A stretch of DNA of 28,115 nucleotides, taken from contig JBMOKT010000041.1 in the NCBI GenBank assembly GCA_049323895.1, positions 1-28,115 of the forward strand, written 5' to 3'. A model generated the notes under the pieces. The model was given only the letters and a program-made list of their open reading frames with translations. It searched no databases and was not told the origin of the DNA. The stretch is from JBMOKT01 sp049323895. GTDB lineage: Bacteria; Bacillota; Peptococcia; Peptococcales; BICA1-8. Shown here piece after piece: positions 6,946-13,632 of this stretch; the first letter of the stretch is position 1; each line of letters opens with the position of its first letter. A program made the translations under genes and the position numbers.

Positions 6946-7407
6946 TTAGCTTTTGACTTTCACAATCATCTCCACCTCGCAGGCAGAATTAAGGGGCAGC
7001 TCATTAACACCAACCGCTGCTCTGGCATGCAATCCTTTTTCGCCAAATATTTCTCCGATTAATTCGGAAGCACCGTTAATAACTTTAGGCTGCATGTTAA
7101 AACCTTCGCTGCTTGCAACAAAACCGTTAACTTTTACTACCTTTTCAATCTTGTCCAGGTCGCCAATTACACTTTTTATTACACTTAAGCAGTTTAAAGC
7201 ACAAACTTTTGCTGCTTCATAACCTTGCTGCTCTGTTAGGTCTTTCCCAATTTTTCCTATGTACTTTAATTCACCATTTACAAAGGGAATTTGACCAGAT
7301 GTATAAACATAATTGTCGGTTAATACTGCCGGTACATATGCGGCAACTGGCTTGGGTGCTTCAGGCAGTTCAAGTCCCAGGCTTTTGATTTTTTCTTCTA
7401 TTTTCAA
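6946..7407 (-). CDS. RidA/YjgF-like imine deaminase (YjgF_endoribonc type)
   Basis: 153 residues from a TTG start placed 7 nt after AGGAGG; the longer GTG start lies inside the SD itself and cannot be used. The sequence follows the longer YjgF_endoribonc branch throughout: LGLELPEAPKPVAAYVPAV at the start, SGQIPF, then the HARAAVGVNELPL stretch with the conserved arginine that binds the carboxylate of the substrate. These proteins hydrolyse reactive enamines/imines released by PLP or flavin enzymes to ketone and ammonia. Placement just before the PLP and FAD genes fits that job. The stop lies in the loop of an AT-rich stem (AAAAGCT/AGCTTTT, 6938-6954) that might act as a weak terminator. A Fur-like box lies about 57 bp upstream. 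Confidence 0.85.
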   Translation of the reverse strand: MKIEEKIKSLGLELPEAPKPVAAYVPAVLTDNYVYTSGQIPFVNGELKYIGKIGKDLTEQQGYEAAKVCALNCLSVIKSVIGDLDKIEKVVKVNGFVASSEGFNMQPKVINGASELIGEIFGEKGLHARAAVGVNELPLNSACEVEMIVKVKS

Positions 7408-7463
7408 TGCAGACACCTCCTCCCAATAGTTTTTAGAATAAATAGTTAATATGTAAAGTTTGT

Positions 7464-7482
7464 GAAAATGATAATTATTCTC
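7464..7482. promoter_or_regulatory. Fur-box-like palindrome upstream of the RidA gene
   Basis: GAAAATGATAATTATTCTC matches the classical 19-bp Fur consensus (GATAATGATAATCATTATC) at 16 of 19 positions and is itself nearly palindromic. It lies in the 94-bp gap between the 145-aa gene and the RidA start. In AT-rich DNA a chance match is possible. Confidence 0.45.
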
Positions 7483-7501
7483 ATTCTAAAGTTAAAAAAC
7501 A

Positions 7502-7939
7502 TTATACAAATTTACAAACAATCTTGTTCCCTATATTGGCATTTAGCTCAATCCCTGTTAACCTAGCCGTCGATTTGAGTACAATATTTAGATGATTTGG
7601 CATATGGGTTTCATCAAATCCTGCAACCCTACCAATTAAATCATTCTCTAAAAAAACCTCATCACCAACTACTATAACACCGCCTTGTTCAACTTCAAAA
7701 AAACCCAGGTAGGATATGGAGTTGACTTCATTGCCAGGCTGGGCATTATCTTCATCAGTAATAATTAATTCATGTATTTGATGTTTTTGTACACAGCGGG
7801 AAATTTGAGAAATCAACTGCAACCCTCTGTTTTCCATTTTTCCGTCTAGAACTACCACTAATTGACCTGAAATATTAGATTTTTTGGCATAAGGGTTGCT
7901 TTTAAACAAGCCCGCTTTGTATGGGTCAATATTACTCAT
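7502..7939 (-). CDS. 145-aa unrecognised protein, co-regulated with the B12 mutase cluster
   Basis: Start chosen at the ATG 5 nt after a GGGGGGTG SD (MSNIDPYKAGLF); the open frame runs 11 codons further, but that extension crosses the likely transcription start and operator. No signal peptide or membrane segment. The middle (LVVVLDGKMENRGLQLISQI) looks like an alpha/beta start. The C-terminal half (VIVVGDEV, then NHLNIVLKSTARLTGIEL, then NIGNKIVCKF) recalls the beta-barrel pattern of the glucitol/sorbitol PTS IIA family, without its phosphorylatable histidine being evident. That likeness is weak. Its promoter and operator duplicate those of the regulator gene, so it is probably the first gene of the controlled operon. 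Confidence 0.65.
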   Translation of the reverse strand: MSNIDPYKAGLFKSNPYAKKSNISGQLVVVLDGKMENRGLQLISQISRCVQKHQIHELIITDEDNAQPGNEVNSISYLGFFEVEQGGVIVVGDEVFLENDLIGRVAGFDETHMPNHLNIVLKSTARLTGIELNANIGNKIVCKFV

Positions 7940-7966
7940 CTTACACCCCCCCTGCAAAAATCCGCT

Positions 7967-8021
7967 ACTCACTGATGAGTGAGTTTATGTTAATTTTAAG
8001 ATACATTCCATCATTTTTCAA
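7967..8021 (-). promoter_or_regulatory. Promoter and operator of the 145-aa gene
   Basis: On the minus strand -35 TTGAAA (8016-8021), 17-bp spacer, -10 TAAAAT (7993-7998). An inverted repeat ACTCA-CTGA-TGAGT (plus strand 7967-7980) lies around +6 to +19, where a repressor would block initiation or clearance. The same arrangement stands before the regulator gene. Confidence 0.7.
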
Positions 8022-8101
8022 GTCATATTTTTCATAAATTAATAATTTTCTCTAATTTTTTATTTACCCTGAATAACTTAAGTATACACTCTTAACGAAC
8101 T

Positions 8102-8126
8102 AAAAAAGACTTCCACTAGGGAAGCC
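8102..8126 (-). terminator. Terminator of the regulator gene
   Basis: Minus strand GGCTTCC-CTAGT-GGAAGTC followed by TTTTTT, 9 bp beyond the stop codon. Confidence 0.85.
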
Positions 8127-8134
8127 CTTCTTAA

Positions 8135-8848
8135 TTATTTATGCCAGTATTTATTTACATCGCGGATCAGGTTATCTATATGCTCCGTCATAGCCCTTTC
8201 GGCCGAGTCAGGATCCTTATTGATAATAGCCTCCATGATTTTTTGATGATCAACCATAATACTGCTTTTAACCTTTTTGCGAATATACTCCAGGGCAGGG
8301 GTTAGCTGGCTGTCCTGCCTTATTAAATCGAGCATAGCATTAAGGACCTTATTTCCGGCGGCATTAGCTATTAACTTATGAAAGCGGACATCGTATTCAG
8401 GAGCAATTCCCTTTTTGCTATGTTTAGCTTGCAGGTTTATGACCTCTTCCATTTCTTTAGCAGTTTCACGGGAAATATTGACAGCCGCCATCCTGGCCAG
8501 CTGACTTTCAATTATTCTCCTGGCAACTAATATTTCCAGCAGTTCTTCTTCAGACCTGCTGTCCAGGACTTTAAAAAATTCTTCACCATATTCCTTACGT
8601 TCCCTTTGAACTTTTAAATCCTTCAATAAATTTTGACCGGTTTCAGTGAGAGCCCTTCCTTTAAAACCTTTTTTTGCAGTACAGCCTTCCTGATCCAATC
8701 CAAAGAGGATTCTGCCTACTGTAGCTTCACTAATATTTATTCCAATCCCGGCTAATTCTTTTTTTATCTGATTGGCACCGAGAGGAGTCTGACTCTTGTC
8801 TATTATTTCTAAAATAAAGTATTTTTTTTCATCCTGAGGTGTTAGCAA
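8135..8848 (-). CDS. Transcriptional regulator, HTH_12 winged helix fused to an FCD ligand domain
   Basis: 237 residues from a TTG seven nt after GGGGAG; an upstream in-frame TTG overlaps that SD and is less likely. The N-terminal 70 residues (ILEIIDKSQTPLGANQIKKE, then ISEATVGRILFGLDQEG and GRALTETG) follow the ribonuclease-R-type winged helix (HTH_12) known from NrpR, not the usual GntR helix. The C-terminal 150 residues are an FCD domain as in FadR-type GntR regulators: LEILVARRIIESQLARMAA, then D-x3-H (DVRFHKLIA) and a late DHQKIMEAI, giving the Asp/His metal-ligand set. FCD domains sense small organic acids. It probably binds the CTCAYTGATGAG repeat found in its own promoter and in that of the 145-aa gene, and so controls the B12 mutase cluster. 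Confidence 0.85.
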   Translation of the reverse strand: MLTPQDEKKYFILEIIDKSQTPLGANQIKKELAGIGINISEATVGRILFGLDQEGCTAKKGFKGRALTETGQNLLKDLKVQRERKEYGEEFFKVLDSRSEEELLEILVARRIIESQLARMAAVNISRETAKEMEEVINLQAKHSKKGIAPEYDVRFHKLIANAAGNKVLNAMLDLIRQDSQLTPALEYIRKKVKSSIMVDHQKIMEAIINKDPDSAERAMTEHIDNLIRDVNKYWHK

Positions 8849-8907
8849 AACACCACTCCCCAAACATTATATATTTTTTAATCAATTAGGAGAACAGCAC
8901 TCCCGCT

Positions 8908-8966
8908 CCTCATTGATGAGTAACTTTCTTTATAGTCATTTTATGATATATTTAATTTTTTTTCAA
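8908..8966 (-). promoter_or_regulatory. Promoter and operator of the regulator gene
   Basis: Minus strand -35 TTGAAA (8961-8966), 17-bp spacer, -10 TAAAAT (8938-8943): both hexamers and the spacer length equal those of the 145-aa gene promoter. CCTCATTGATGAGT (8908-8921) matches the other operator at 12 of 14 bases and lies around +10 to +23. This implies autoregulation. Confidence 0.7.
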
Positions 8967-8988
8967 TGATAAATTCAAGCAATGAAAG

Positions 8989-9010
8989 AAAAAACCCCAT
9001 TACGGGGTTT
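8989..9010 (-). terminator. Terminator overlapping the PPC gene stop codon
   Basis: AAACCCC-GTAAT-GGGGTTTTTT on the minus strand. The TAA stop of the PPC gene is in the loop, so translation ends inside the terminator hairpin. Confidence 0.85.
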
Positions 9011-9452
9011 CTAATTCTAATAGTTCAAATCCGTTGTCGGGATTTACCTTTCTTACTGCACTAATCGTAAGAAGTTCTAATACCACTACTTCACCAATAT
9101 GCCAAATTTGTACCCCCTCCCGGGTACAGCCTGTAATTGTTGCTTGTTCTCGCCCAAATGACGCATGGAGATGCAGTTTGGGGCAGCCTTTTTCATTTGT
9201 AAATATGGTTCCCCAGCCAACAGCTTCAGTCACCCCGGACAGCATTTGAATCATAGGAACCGGTTTTGCATGAAACTCTTTTTGCGGTCCCACTACAACT
9301 TTACTGTCCTTTTGGACTCCTCCCAGAAAATATACTAAGGCAGCGTTTATTTCTTTCTCCTTAGCAAAATCCTCAATAATACCGGGAATACTGTCATCAT
9401 GTTCGAGACGCAGCACGAAGATGCGCCCCAGGCTTGCTTCTGAGTGCTTCAT
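9000..9452 (-). CDS. PPC/DUF296 domain protein
   Basis: 150 residues, a single PPC (DUF296) domain of normal bacterial length. The signature HLHASFGR near residues 94-101 supplies the metal-binding histidines, and GVTEAVGWG sits in the usual beta strand before it. Bacterial single-domain members form trimers and are usually annotated as DNA-binding on weak grounds; their role is unknown. The start ATG overlaps the stop of the SWIM-type gene (ATGA) with GGGGGAG upstream, so the two are coupled. The gene ends within its own terminator stem. Confidence 0.85.
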   Translation of the reverse strand: MKHSEASLGRIFVLRLEHDDSIPGIIEDFAKEKEINAALVYFLGGVQKDSKVVVGPQKEFHAKPVPMIQMLSGVTEAVGWGTIFTNEKGCPKLHLHASFGREQATITGCTREGVQIWHIGEVVVLELLTISAVRKVNPDNGFELLELETP

Positions 9453-9691
9453 CTGTTTTCTCCCCCGTTATTTAGTACTTCCAGTAATGCTTTCATATGT
9501 CTGCATCTAAAATTTTTATCCACACTGGAACGCCAGCGGTAAGTACAACATTCACATCCCGTTGTTGTTGTCTGCAATTCCCAACGGCAATCTATATCAA
9601 TAACATTAGCACTGTTATTAGCCGTCAGATAGACTACTAAATCCTCTACCTCATAAGGTTCAAATAATCTTATCTCCTTTTTATGACCCAC
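9449..9691 (-). CDS. 80-aa SWIM-type zinc finger protein
   Basis: GTG start 7 nt after GGAGG. The C-terminal half contains CEC-x14-CRH (from GCECCTYRW to FRCRHMKALLEVL), which fits the SWIM zinc-binding pattern CxCx(n)CxH, followed by the expected short helix. The first 40 residues (EPYEVEDLVVYLTANNSANV) form a small alpha/beta lead-in. SWIM fingers usually sit inside large ATPases, transposases or recombination proteins; here the finger is nearly the whole protein. It overlaps the PPC gene by 4 bp and may act with it in nucleic-acid binding. An extra cysteine directly after CEC could affect metal ligation. Confidence 0.7.
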   Translation of the reverse strand: MGHKKEIRLFEPYEVEDLVVYLTANNSANVIDIDCRWELQTTTTGCECCTYRWRSSVDKNFRCRHMKALLEVLNNGGENR

Positions 9692-9726
9692 CCTACTGCC
9701 TCCTGACTATATGTAAATCCTTTTAC

Positions 9727-10491
9727 CTATTTATCCTTTACCGGTCGGATAAATGAACAAGGAACATTATGGACACATTTACCGCATACATCGGCCAGAC
9801 CTATCTGTACGTACTGGTCGGCTACCTCCAGCAGATAATCATAACATTTATGCCTATCAAAGGATAACTCTTGCAAGGCACCTGTTATACATTTTTCAAC
9901 ACATCTTTTACAGGTGTTGTTGTATTTATAAAGACAGTATTCCTTATCATCCCTAGAGGTAGGCTCAATTTGCAAATCGGTAACGATGCTGCCTAAGCGC
10001 CCACAGGTTCCTTTTTCGGTAATAAGCATCTGGTGGAGCCCAAACTTGCCCAAACCACTGATATAAGCCACATGCTTATGTGACCAATCGCTTAGCAAAT
10101 TTTCCGTATTAAAATTATGGGTAGGGGGCAAAATTGCAGAATTAAAACCCTGGCTATTTAAAAAAGCATGCATATATTCATTAAGTTTAATAATTAACAT
10201 ATTCGTTTCAACATAGGCTAATGCCCATTCCCGGGATACTTGGCTGCCCCCGTTGCTTAGGGTTACTTGTTTTTCAAAAGGTATAAAATAAGTAATAACC
10301 GTCTTCGCCCCTGATACCAGTTCTCCGGGCAAAGCATGGGTAGAACTTACCAATTCCTTTAGTTGATCAAACAATTGGTCCTGGGCATAAGCATAAGCAA
10401 CAAGGGGTTCCCCCCATTGGGTTTCAACATTCTCATTTTTTCCATACTCTTTTATAAAATTCTTTATATTTTCTTCAATTAACTCCTTCAT
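9727..10491 (-). CDS. QueG-like protein with double [4Fe-4S] domain
   Basis: 254 residues from the ATG nine nt after GGAAGG; a GTG three codons earlier is too close to the SD. It resembles the epoxyqueuosine reductase/reductive-dehalogenase Fe-S family: AKTVITYFIPF, then GLGKFGLHQMLITEKG and GRLGSIVTDL (QueG has G-x-G-K-N-x-L-L and RLGTVLTD). Two cluster sets follow: C-x2-C-x3-C (CKRCVEKC) with KCYDYL, and CGKCVHNVPC with an earlier CLYKYNNTC. It lacks the C-terminal HEAT-like region of QueG (about 380 aa). Such proteins may bind cobalamin. Queuosine function is unproven. It sits between the ProC-like and SWIM genes in one run. Confidence 0.75.
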   Translation of the reverse strand: MKELIEENIKNFIKEYGKNENVETQWGEPLVAYAYAQDQLFDQLKELVSSTHALPGELVSGAKTVITYFIPFEKQVTLSNGGSQVSREWALAYVETNMLIIKLNEYMHAFLNSQGFNSAILPPTHNFNTENLLSDWSHKHVAYISGLGKFGLHQMLITEKGTCGRLGSIVTDLQIEPTSRDDKEYCLYKYNNTCKRCVEKCITGALQELSFDRHKCYDYLLEVADQYVQIGLADVCGKCVHNVPCSFIRPVKDK

Positions 10492-10557
10492 CTTCCCCAC
10501 CCTTCCTTCTTTTTTTAGTTCTTGTGAATTTCTATTTTAATTAATGACGTTGGGAAG

Positions 10558-11388
10558 CTAAACTTGTTCCCGACTGAACTGGTTTCTGACCATGGATTTT
10601 ACCTTGTCATGTTTGCTTAGTGTTTTTTCCAAAACCGTATCAAAAACGAAGGGCAGCCCTTTTCTTAAAATCTTTACCCCTTCCTCGGTAATACCTCCTC
10701 TGGTAGCAACCCTGTCAATAGTCTCATTAAAGCTGACACCTTTTCTATAAAGCAGCTTAGCAGTCCCATACAACGTACTGCGTACCATTTCCTCAGCTTC
10801 TTTGGTGGTTAATGAGCTCTGTCTCACTCCCGCCTCTACAAATTCCTGAAAAATACTAGCTATAAAGCCTACAGCACAGCTGGTTAGATCTGCTGCTATT
10901 TCAAAATCGGTTTCTTTTATTTCTTTGACTAAACTTATTGACCCTAATAGCTTTTCGATATCACTTCGGTTTTGTCCTTCCACTTTGTCATTATGGCAAA
11001 CTAAGGTGATACCCTCATTGACTTCAGAAATAAAAGAGGGGATTATTTTTGTAACCTGACCTTTAAAAACCGTTCCGATATCATCTAGAGTTACACAAGC
11101 AGCAATTGAGATTAAACATGATGATGAATTTAAGTAGGGTGCAATTTCATCCAGCACCCCTTTTACTTCCAGAGGCTTAACACAGATAAAAATATTTTTG
11201 CAGTTTTGAATCAGTTCAATATTATCTTCAACAATTGTTACCTGCCATTTTTCTTTTAAACCCTGTGTCCTGCTTTTAGTTCTGGTTGATATTAATATTT
11301 GCTGAGGCATTAAAGCCTTTGACTTCAGGAAACCTTCAATAAGCATACTGGCCATGCTGCCGTATCCGATAAAACCGTATTTTTCCAT
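10558..11388 (-). CDS. Pyrroline-5-carboxylate reductase family protein (ProC/ComER-like)
   Basis: 276 residues; the ATG behind AGGAGGTGTCTCTC is used, because the longer GTG lies in the SD. The Rossmann motif GFIGYGSMASMLIEGF is at the N-terminus. The C-terminal ProC signature is present as ATRGGITEEGVKIL, and KPLEV marks the nucleotide-domain end. Family members reduce pyrroline-5-carboxylate to proline with NAD(P)H, or are ComER-type paralogues of unknown activity. The neighbours (Fe-S, SWIM and PPC proteins) do not suggest proline synthesis, so a paralogue is likely. First gene of a four-gene run ending at 8989; its upstream spacer is the second composite repeat region. Confidence 0.8.
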   Translation of the reverse strand: MEKYGFIGYGSMASMLIEGFLKSKALMPQQILISTRTKSRTQGLKEKWQVTIVEDNIELIQNCKNIFICVKPLEVKGVLDEIAPYLNSSSCLISIAACVTLDDIGTVFKGQVTKIIPSFISEVNEGITLVCHNDKVEGQNRSDIEKLLGSISLVKEIKETDFEIAADLTSCAVGFIASIFQEFVEAGVRQSSLTTKEAEEMVRSTLYGTAKLLYRKGVSFNETIDRVATRGGITEEGVKILRKGLPFVFDTVLEKTLSKHDKVKSMVRNQFSREQV

Positions 11389-11408
11389 GAGAGACACCTC
11401 CTATTTGT

Positions 11409-11443
11409 TACTGGTGACTGGTGACTAGTGACTGGTTACTAGT
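11409..11443. repeat. 7-bp array upstream of the ProC-like gene
   Basis: ACTGGTGACTGGTGACTAGT followed by GACTGGTTACTAGT. Placed about 20 bp upstream of the gene start, next to its SD. Confidence 0.9.
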
Positions 11444-11451
11444 ATCAATAT

Positions 11452-11475
11452 TTTGATAGTGTGATAGTGTGATAG
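11452..11475. repeat. 8-bp tandem array TTTGATAG x3
   Basis: TTTGATAG, TGTGATAG, TGTGATAG, then TTATAA, as at 355-392. Confidence 0.9.
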
Positions 11476-11510
11476 TTATAAACTAACCAACAATGTTGAA
11501 TTTCTTATAC

Positions 11511-11571
11511 AACTGACCAAAAAACCGAGTTGTAAGGGATGCATCAATATAAATTGTCAATCATCGGATGC
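11511..11571. repeat. Dispersed intergenic element, copy B
   Basis: AACTGACCAAAAA (11511), GATGCATCAAT (11538) and GGATGC (11566) repeat the blocks of copy A at 543-604 with almost identical spacing. Confidence 0.65.
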
Positions 11572-11653
11572 TCTACCTTTACCTGTCATTCTGAGTTACC
11601 CGATAGCTTACCTCTACCTGACCCCAGGTATTGCCTAAAAGCTTACCTTATCT
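11572..11653. repeat. Hexamer-like CTTTACCT repeats with a TACCTG/CAGGTA hairpin
   Basis: CTCTACCTTTACCTG, AGCTTACCTCTACCTG and AAGCTTACCTTATC are loosely repeated. TACCTG-ACCC-CAGGTA (11625-11640) is a perfect 6-bp hairpin. In transcription order this follows the TraB gene terminator, matching the place of the hexamer array at 630-659 in the other composite spacer. Confidence 0.5.
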
Positions 11654-11682
11654 TTACAAAACAACCTTCCGGTTAGGAAGGT
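11654..11682 (-). terminator. Terminator of the TraB-family gene
   Basis: Minus strand ACCTTCC-TAACC-GGAAGGT, followed by TGTTTTG, just past the gene end. Confidence 0.75.
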
Positions 11683-11688
11683 CGAGGT

Positions 11689-12861
11689 CTATCCCCAAAT
11701 TGTATTGATAAAGAGACGGATAACATCGGCACCGCCTACTATTGTTCCAACAGTACTTCCTAAATTTGCAAAAACTACAACTAAAAGAATATGTGTTACC
11801 TTGTTTTTCCAGAAACCCTTAAAGGAATAAATATCTTCGGAAAGGTTTTCAAAATCTGCCACATTGGGTCTTCTTATTAATGCTTCCGCCAAACCGGCAA
11901 ACCAACCCGCTGCTAACAAAGGATTTAGAGAACTGATAGGGGCCGCAATAAAGGCAGTAATTATTGCCAATGGATGACCCAGGGCTAATAATGTACCCAG
12001 GGCGGCCAGGGAACCATTCCATAAAATCCAGCTCACCATCTGATCAATTCCAGCAGCCTTATTTACCGAAAAAGTAGAGGCAATAATCAAAATAATTGCT
12101 GCCGGGATGACCCAGCCAACTACTTTAGCCACCTTGGAGCCTTGGGGCAGCCTTTTTAATGCTTCCAAATCATGATTTTTATAAATTTCTTCCTTAATTC
12201 CGGGTACATGCCCCGCTCCTAAAACAGCTACAATTTTATCACCAGGCGCCTCTTTAATTTTCTGTGCTAAATACCTGTCCCTTTCATCAATTAAAATTGC
12301 CTTTAATTCAGGAAAGGATTTAGACAGTTCTTTCAAGGCAGATGAAAGCATGTCCTGGGTTTTTAATTTTTCCATTTCCTCTTCTGTAATATCTTCGTCT
12401 ACTACCATACTCATTATTAATTGGAACATCAGCTTCATCTTGCCCCATAAACCAATACCCCGCCAGAAGCGGAGAATCGTAGTTTGGATATCCCTGTCCG
12501 CTAAACAAAGCTGTGCTCCAATATGTTCTGCAGATGAGATACCTTCAATCATTTCCTGCCCCGGCTGTATTCCAAACTGCTTAGCCAGCCTTTTCTGATA
12601 AGATGATAGTATTAGGTTTATTAACAGCATCAGGGCTTTGCCCTCTTTTATTATTTTAATTATGTCGGTATTCTTCCATCTATTGCTGTCAGTTATTGAT
12701 TGGTAACGAGAGTCACATAATTCAACACAAACAGTATCAGGTTTTTCTAATTCTATAACCTCTTTTACCTCTTCAGCACTTTTTTTAGAAACGTGGGCAG
12801 TACCAATTAAAATTATTTCCTTGCCATCTACTTCAATTCTATGGATATTACTGCTGGACAA
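11689..12861 (-). CDS. TraB/PrgY-family membrane protein
   Basis: 390 residues from a TTG behind AGGAAG. The N-terminal domain opens with IILIGTAHVSKKSAEEV (the family GTAHVS motif, residues 18-23), followed by VCVELCDSRY and, near 215, VLGAGHVPGI (second conserved GxGH). From about 245 there are several membrane segments: VIPAAIILIIASTF, a long hydrophobic stretch ending AGWFAGLAEALIRRP, and HILLVVVFANLGSTVGTIV. TraB/PrgY proteins were first known as inhibitors of peptide pheromones; the GTAHVS/GxGH set relates them to the TIKI metalloprotease fold, so a membrane-tethered peptidase is a fair guess. Alone in its transcription unit. TATACTAAGTATA (12895-12907), a 13-bp palindrome, lies just upstream of the gene. 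Confidence 0.85.
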   Translation of the reverse strand: MSSSNIHRIEVDGKEIILIGTAHVSKKSAEEVKEVIELEKPDTVCVELCDSRYQSITDSNRWKNTDIIKIIKEGKALMLLINLILSSYQKRLAKQFGIQPGQEMIEGISSAEHIGAQLCLADRDIQTTILRFWRGIGLWGKMKLMFQLIMSMVVDEDITEEEMEKLKTQDMLSSALKELSKSFPELKAILIDERDRYLAQKIKEAPGDKIVAVLGAGHVPGIKEEIYKNHDLEALKRLPQGSKVAKVVGWVIPAAIILIIASTFSVNKAAGIDQMVSWILWNGSLAALGTLLALGHPLAIITAFIAAPISSLNPLLAAGWFAGLAEALIRRPNVADFENLSEDIYSFKGFWKNKVTHILLVVVFANLGSTVGTIVGGADVIRLFINTIWG

Positions 12862-12963
12862 GTTATCACTTCCTGATTGTACAAAATAAAAACATATACT
12901 AAGTATACTATTTATTTATTAGAATAAAAATCATTTTTATTATTTTTACAACACAGTAAATAT

Positions 12964-13509
12964 TTATTGGAGGGGCATTATTTCTTCATGGTTATAAGTT
13001 TTGACAGCGTCTTGACTGGTTACAATAATTGCCAGCCTATTTAATTTCCTTTCCAACTGTTGTCCATGCCAGCGTTCAAACAACTTGTCTTGGGGAAGAT
13101 AGGTGTAATTTCCTAAGGTATAAGGGTCCATAAAATAATAGTTTTCCTCATCAAAACCTATAGCTACAACATAATGCTCGTCGCCCCAGTGGTCCTTATA
13201 ACTTACATTTCTTTCACACCAGGCTTGAATCAAAAGAATTGCTGGAGTTTCATTGAGAAGTAATTGCTTAAGTTCGTTCTCTTCCATTTCATGTTTGACC
13301 TCAGCCGAGAAACCCAGAGATTGGGCTAGATCAACTATATTTTGGTATTCGGTACCTATCTCTGGATTGGAATCAAGTTTTTCTGCAATCCTGCGTTCCC
13401 TTATCTGCAAACCGTAATAATACAGAATAGATTGTAAAGCCGCCGCGCCGCAAGTATAGCTGGTGGCTTGGTGAGTCAAGGGAACTTTTATTAAAACCCT
13501 TCCTTTCAT
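12964..13509 (-). CDS. C39-like cysteine peptidase domain protein
   Basis: 181 residues, one peptidase_C39-like domain. Cys20 (TSYTCGAAAL) with Gln14 ahead for the oxyanion hole, His112 (WGDEHYVVAIGF) and Asp128 (FMDPY) make a complete papain-type set. No signal peptide, membrane segment or transporter domain, so it is a free-standing cytoplasmic version rather than part of a bacteriocin exporter. ATG behind GAGGTGA. The substrate is unknown; no double-glycine leader peptide was seen nearby. Confidence 0.8.
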   Translation of the reverse strand: MKGRVLIKVPLTHQATSYTCGAAALQSILYYYGLQIRERRIAEKLDSNPEIGTEYQNIVDLAQSLGFSAEVKHEMEENELKQLLLNETPAILLIQAWCERNVSYKDHWGDEHYVVAIGFDEENYYFMDPYTLGNYTYLPQDKLFERWHGQQLERKLNRLAIIVTSQDAVKTYNHEEIMPLQ

Positions 13510-13632
13510 ATCTCACCTCTTATGTAAGTAATAAAGATATTTATAGAAAATCAAGCCTATTAGGGGCTGGCAATTGTATCAAGACAATTTTAAAGAAACT
13601 GTCTATACAAAGAAAAAAACAAACTAATTTAC

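Noticed and set aside
7408..7416. GTG starts for the RidA, ProC-like and FMN-binding genes
   Set aside because: In each case the GTG is part of the AGGAGGTG or GAGGTG SD itself; the next TTG or ATG is correctly spaced.
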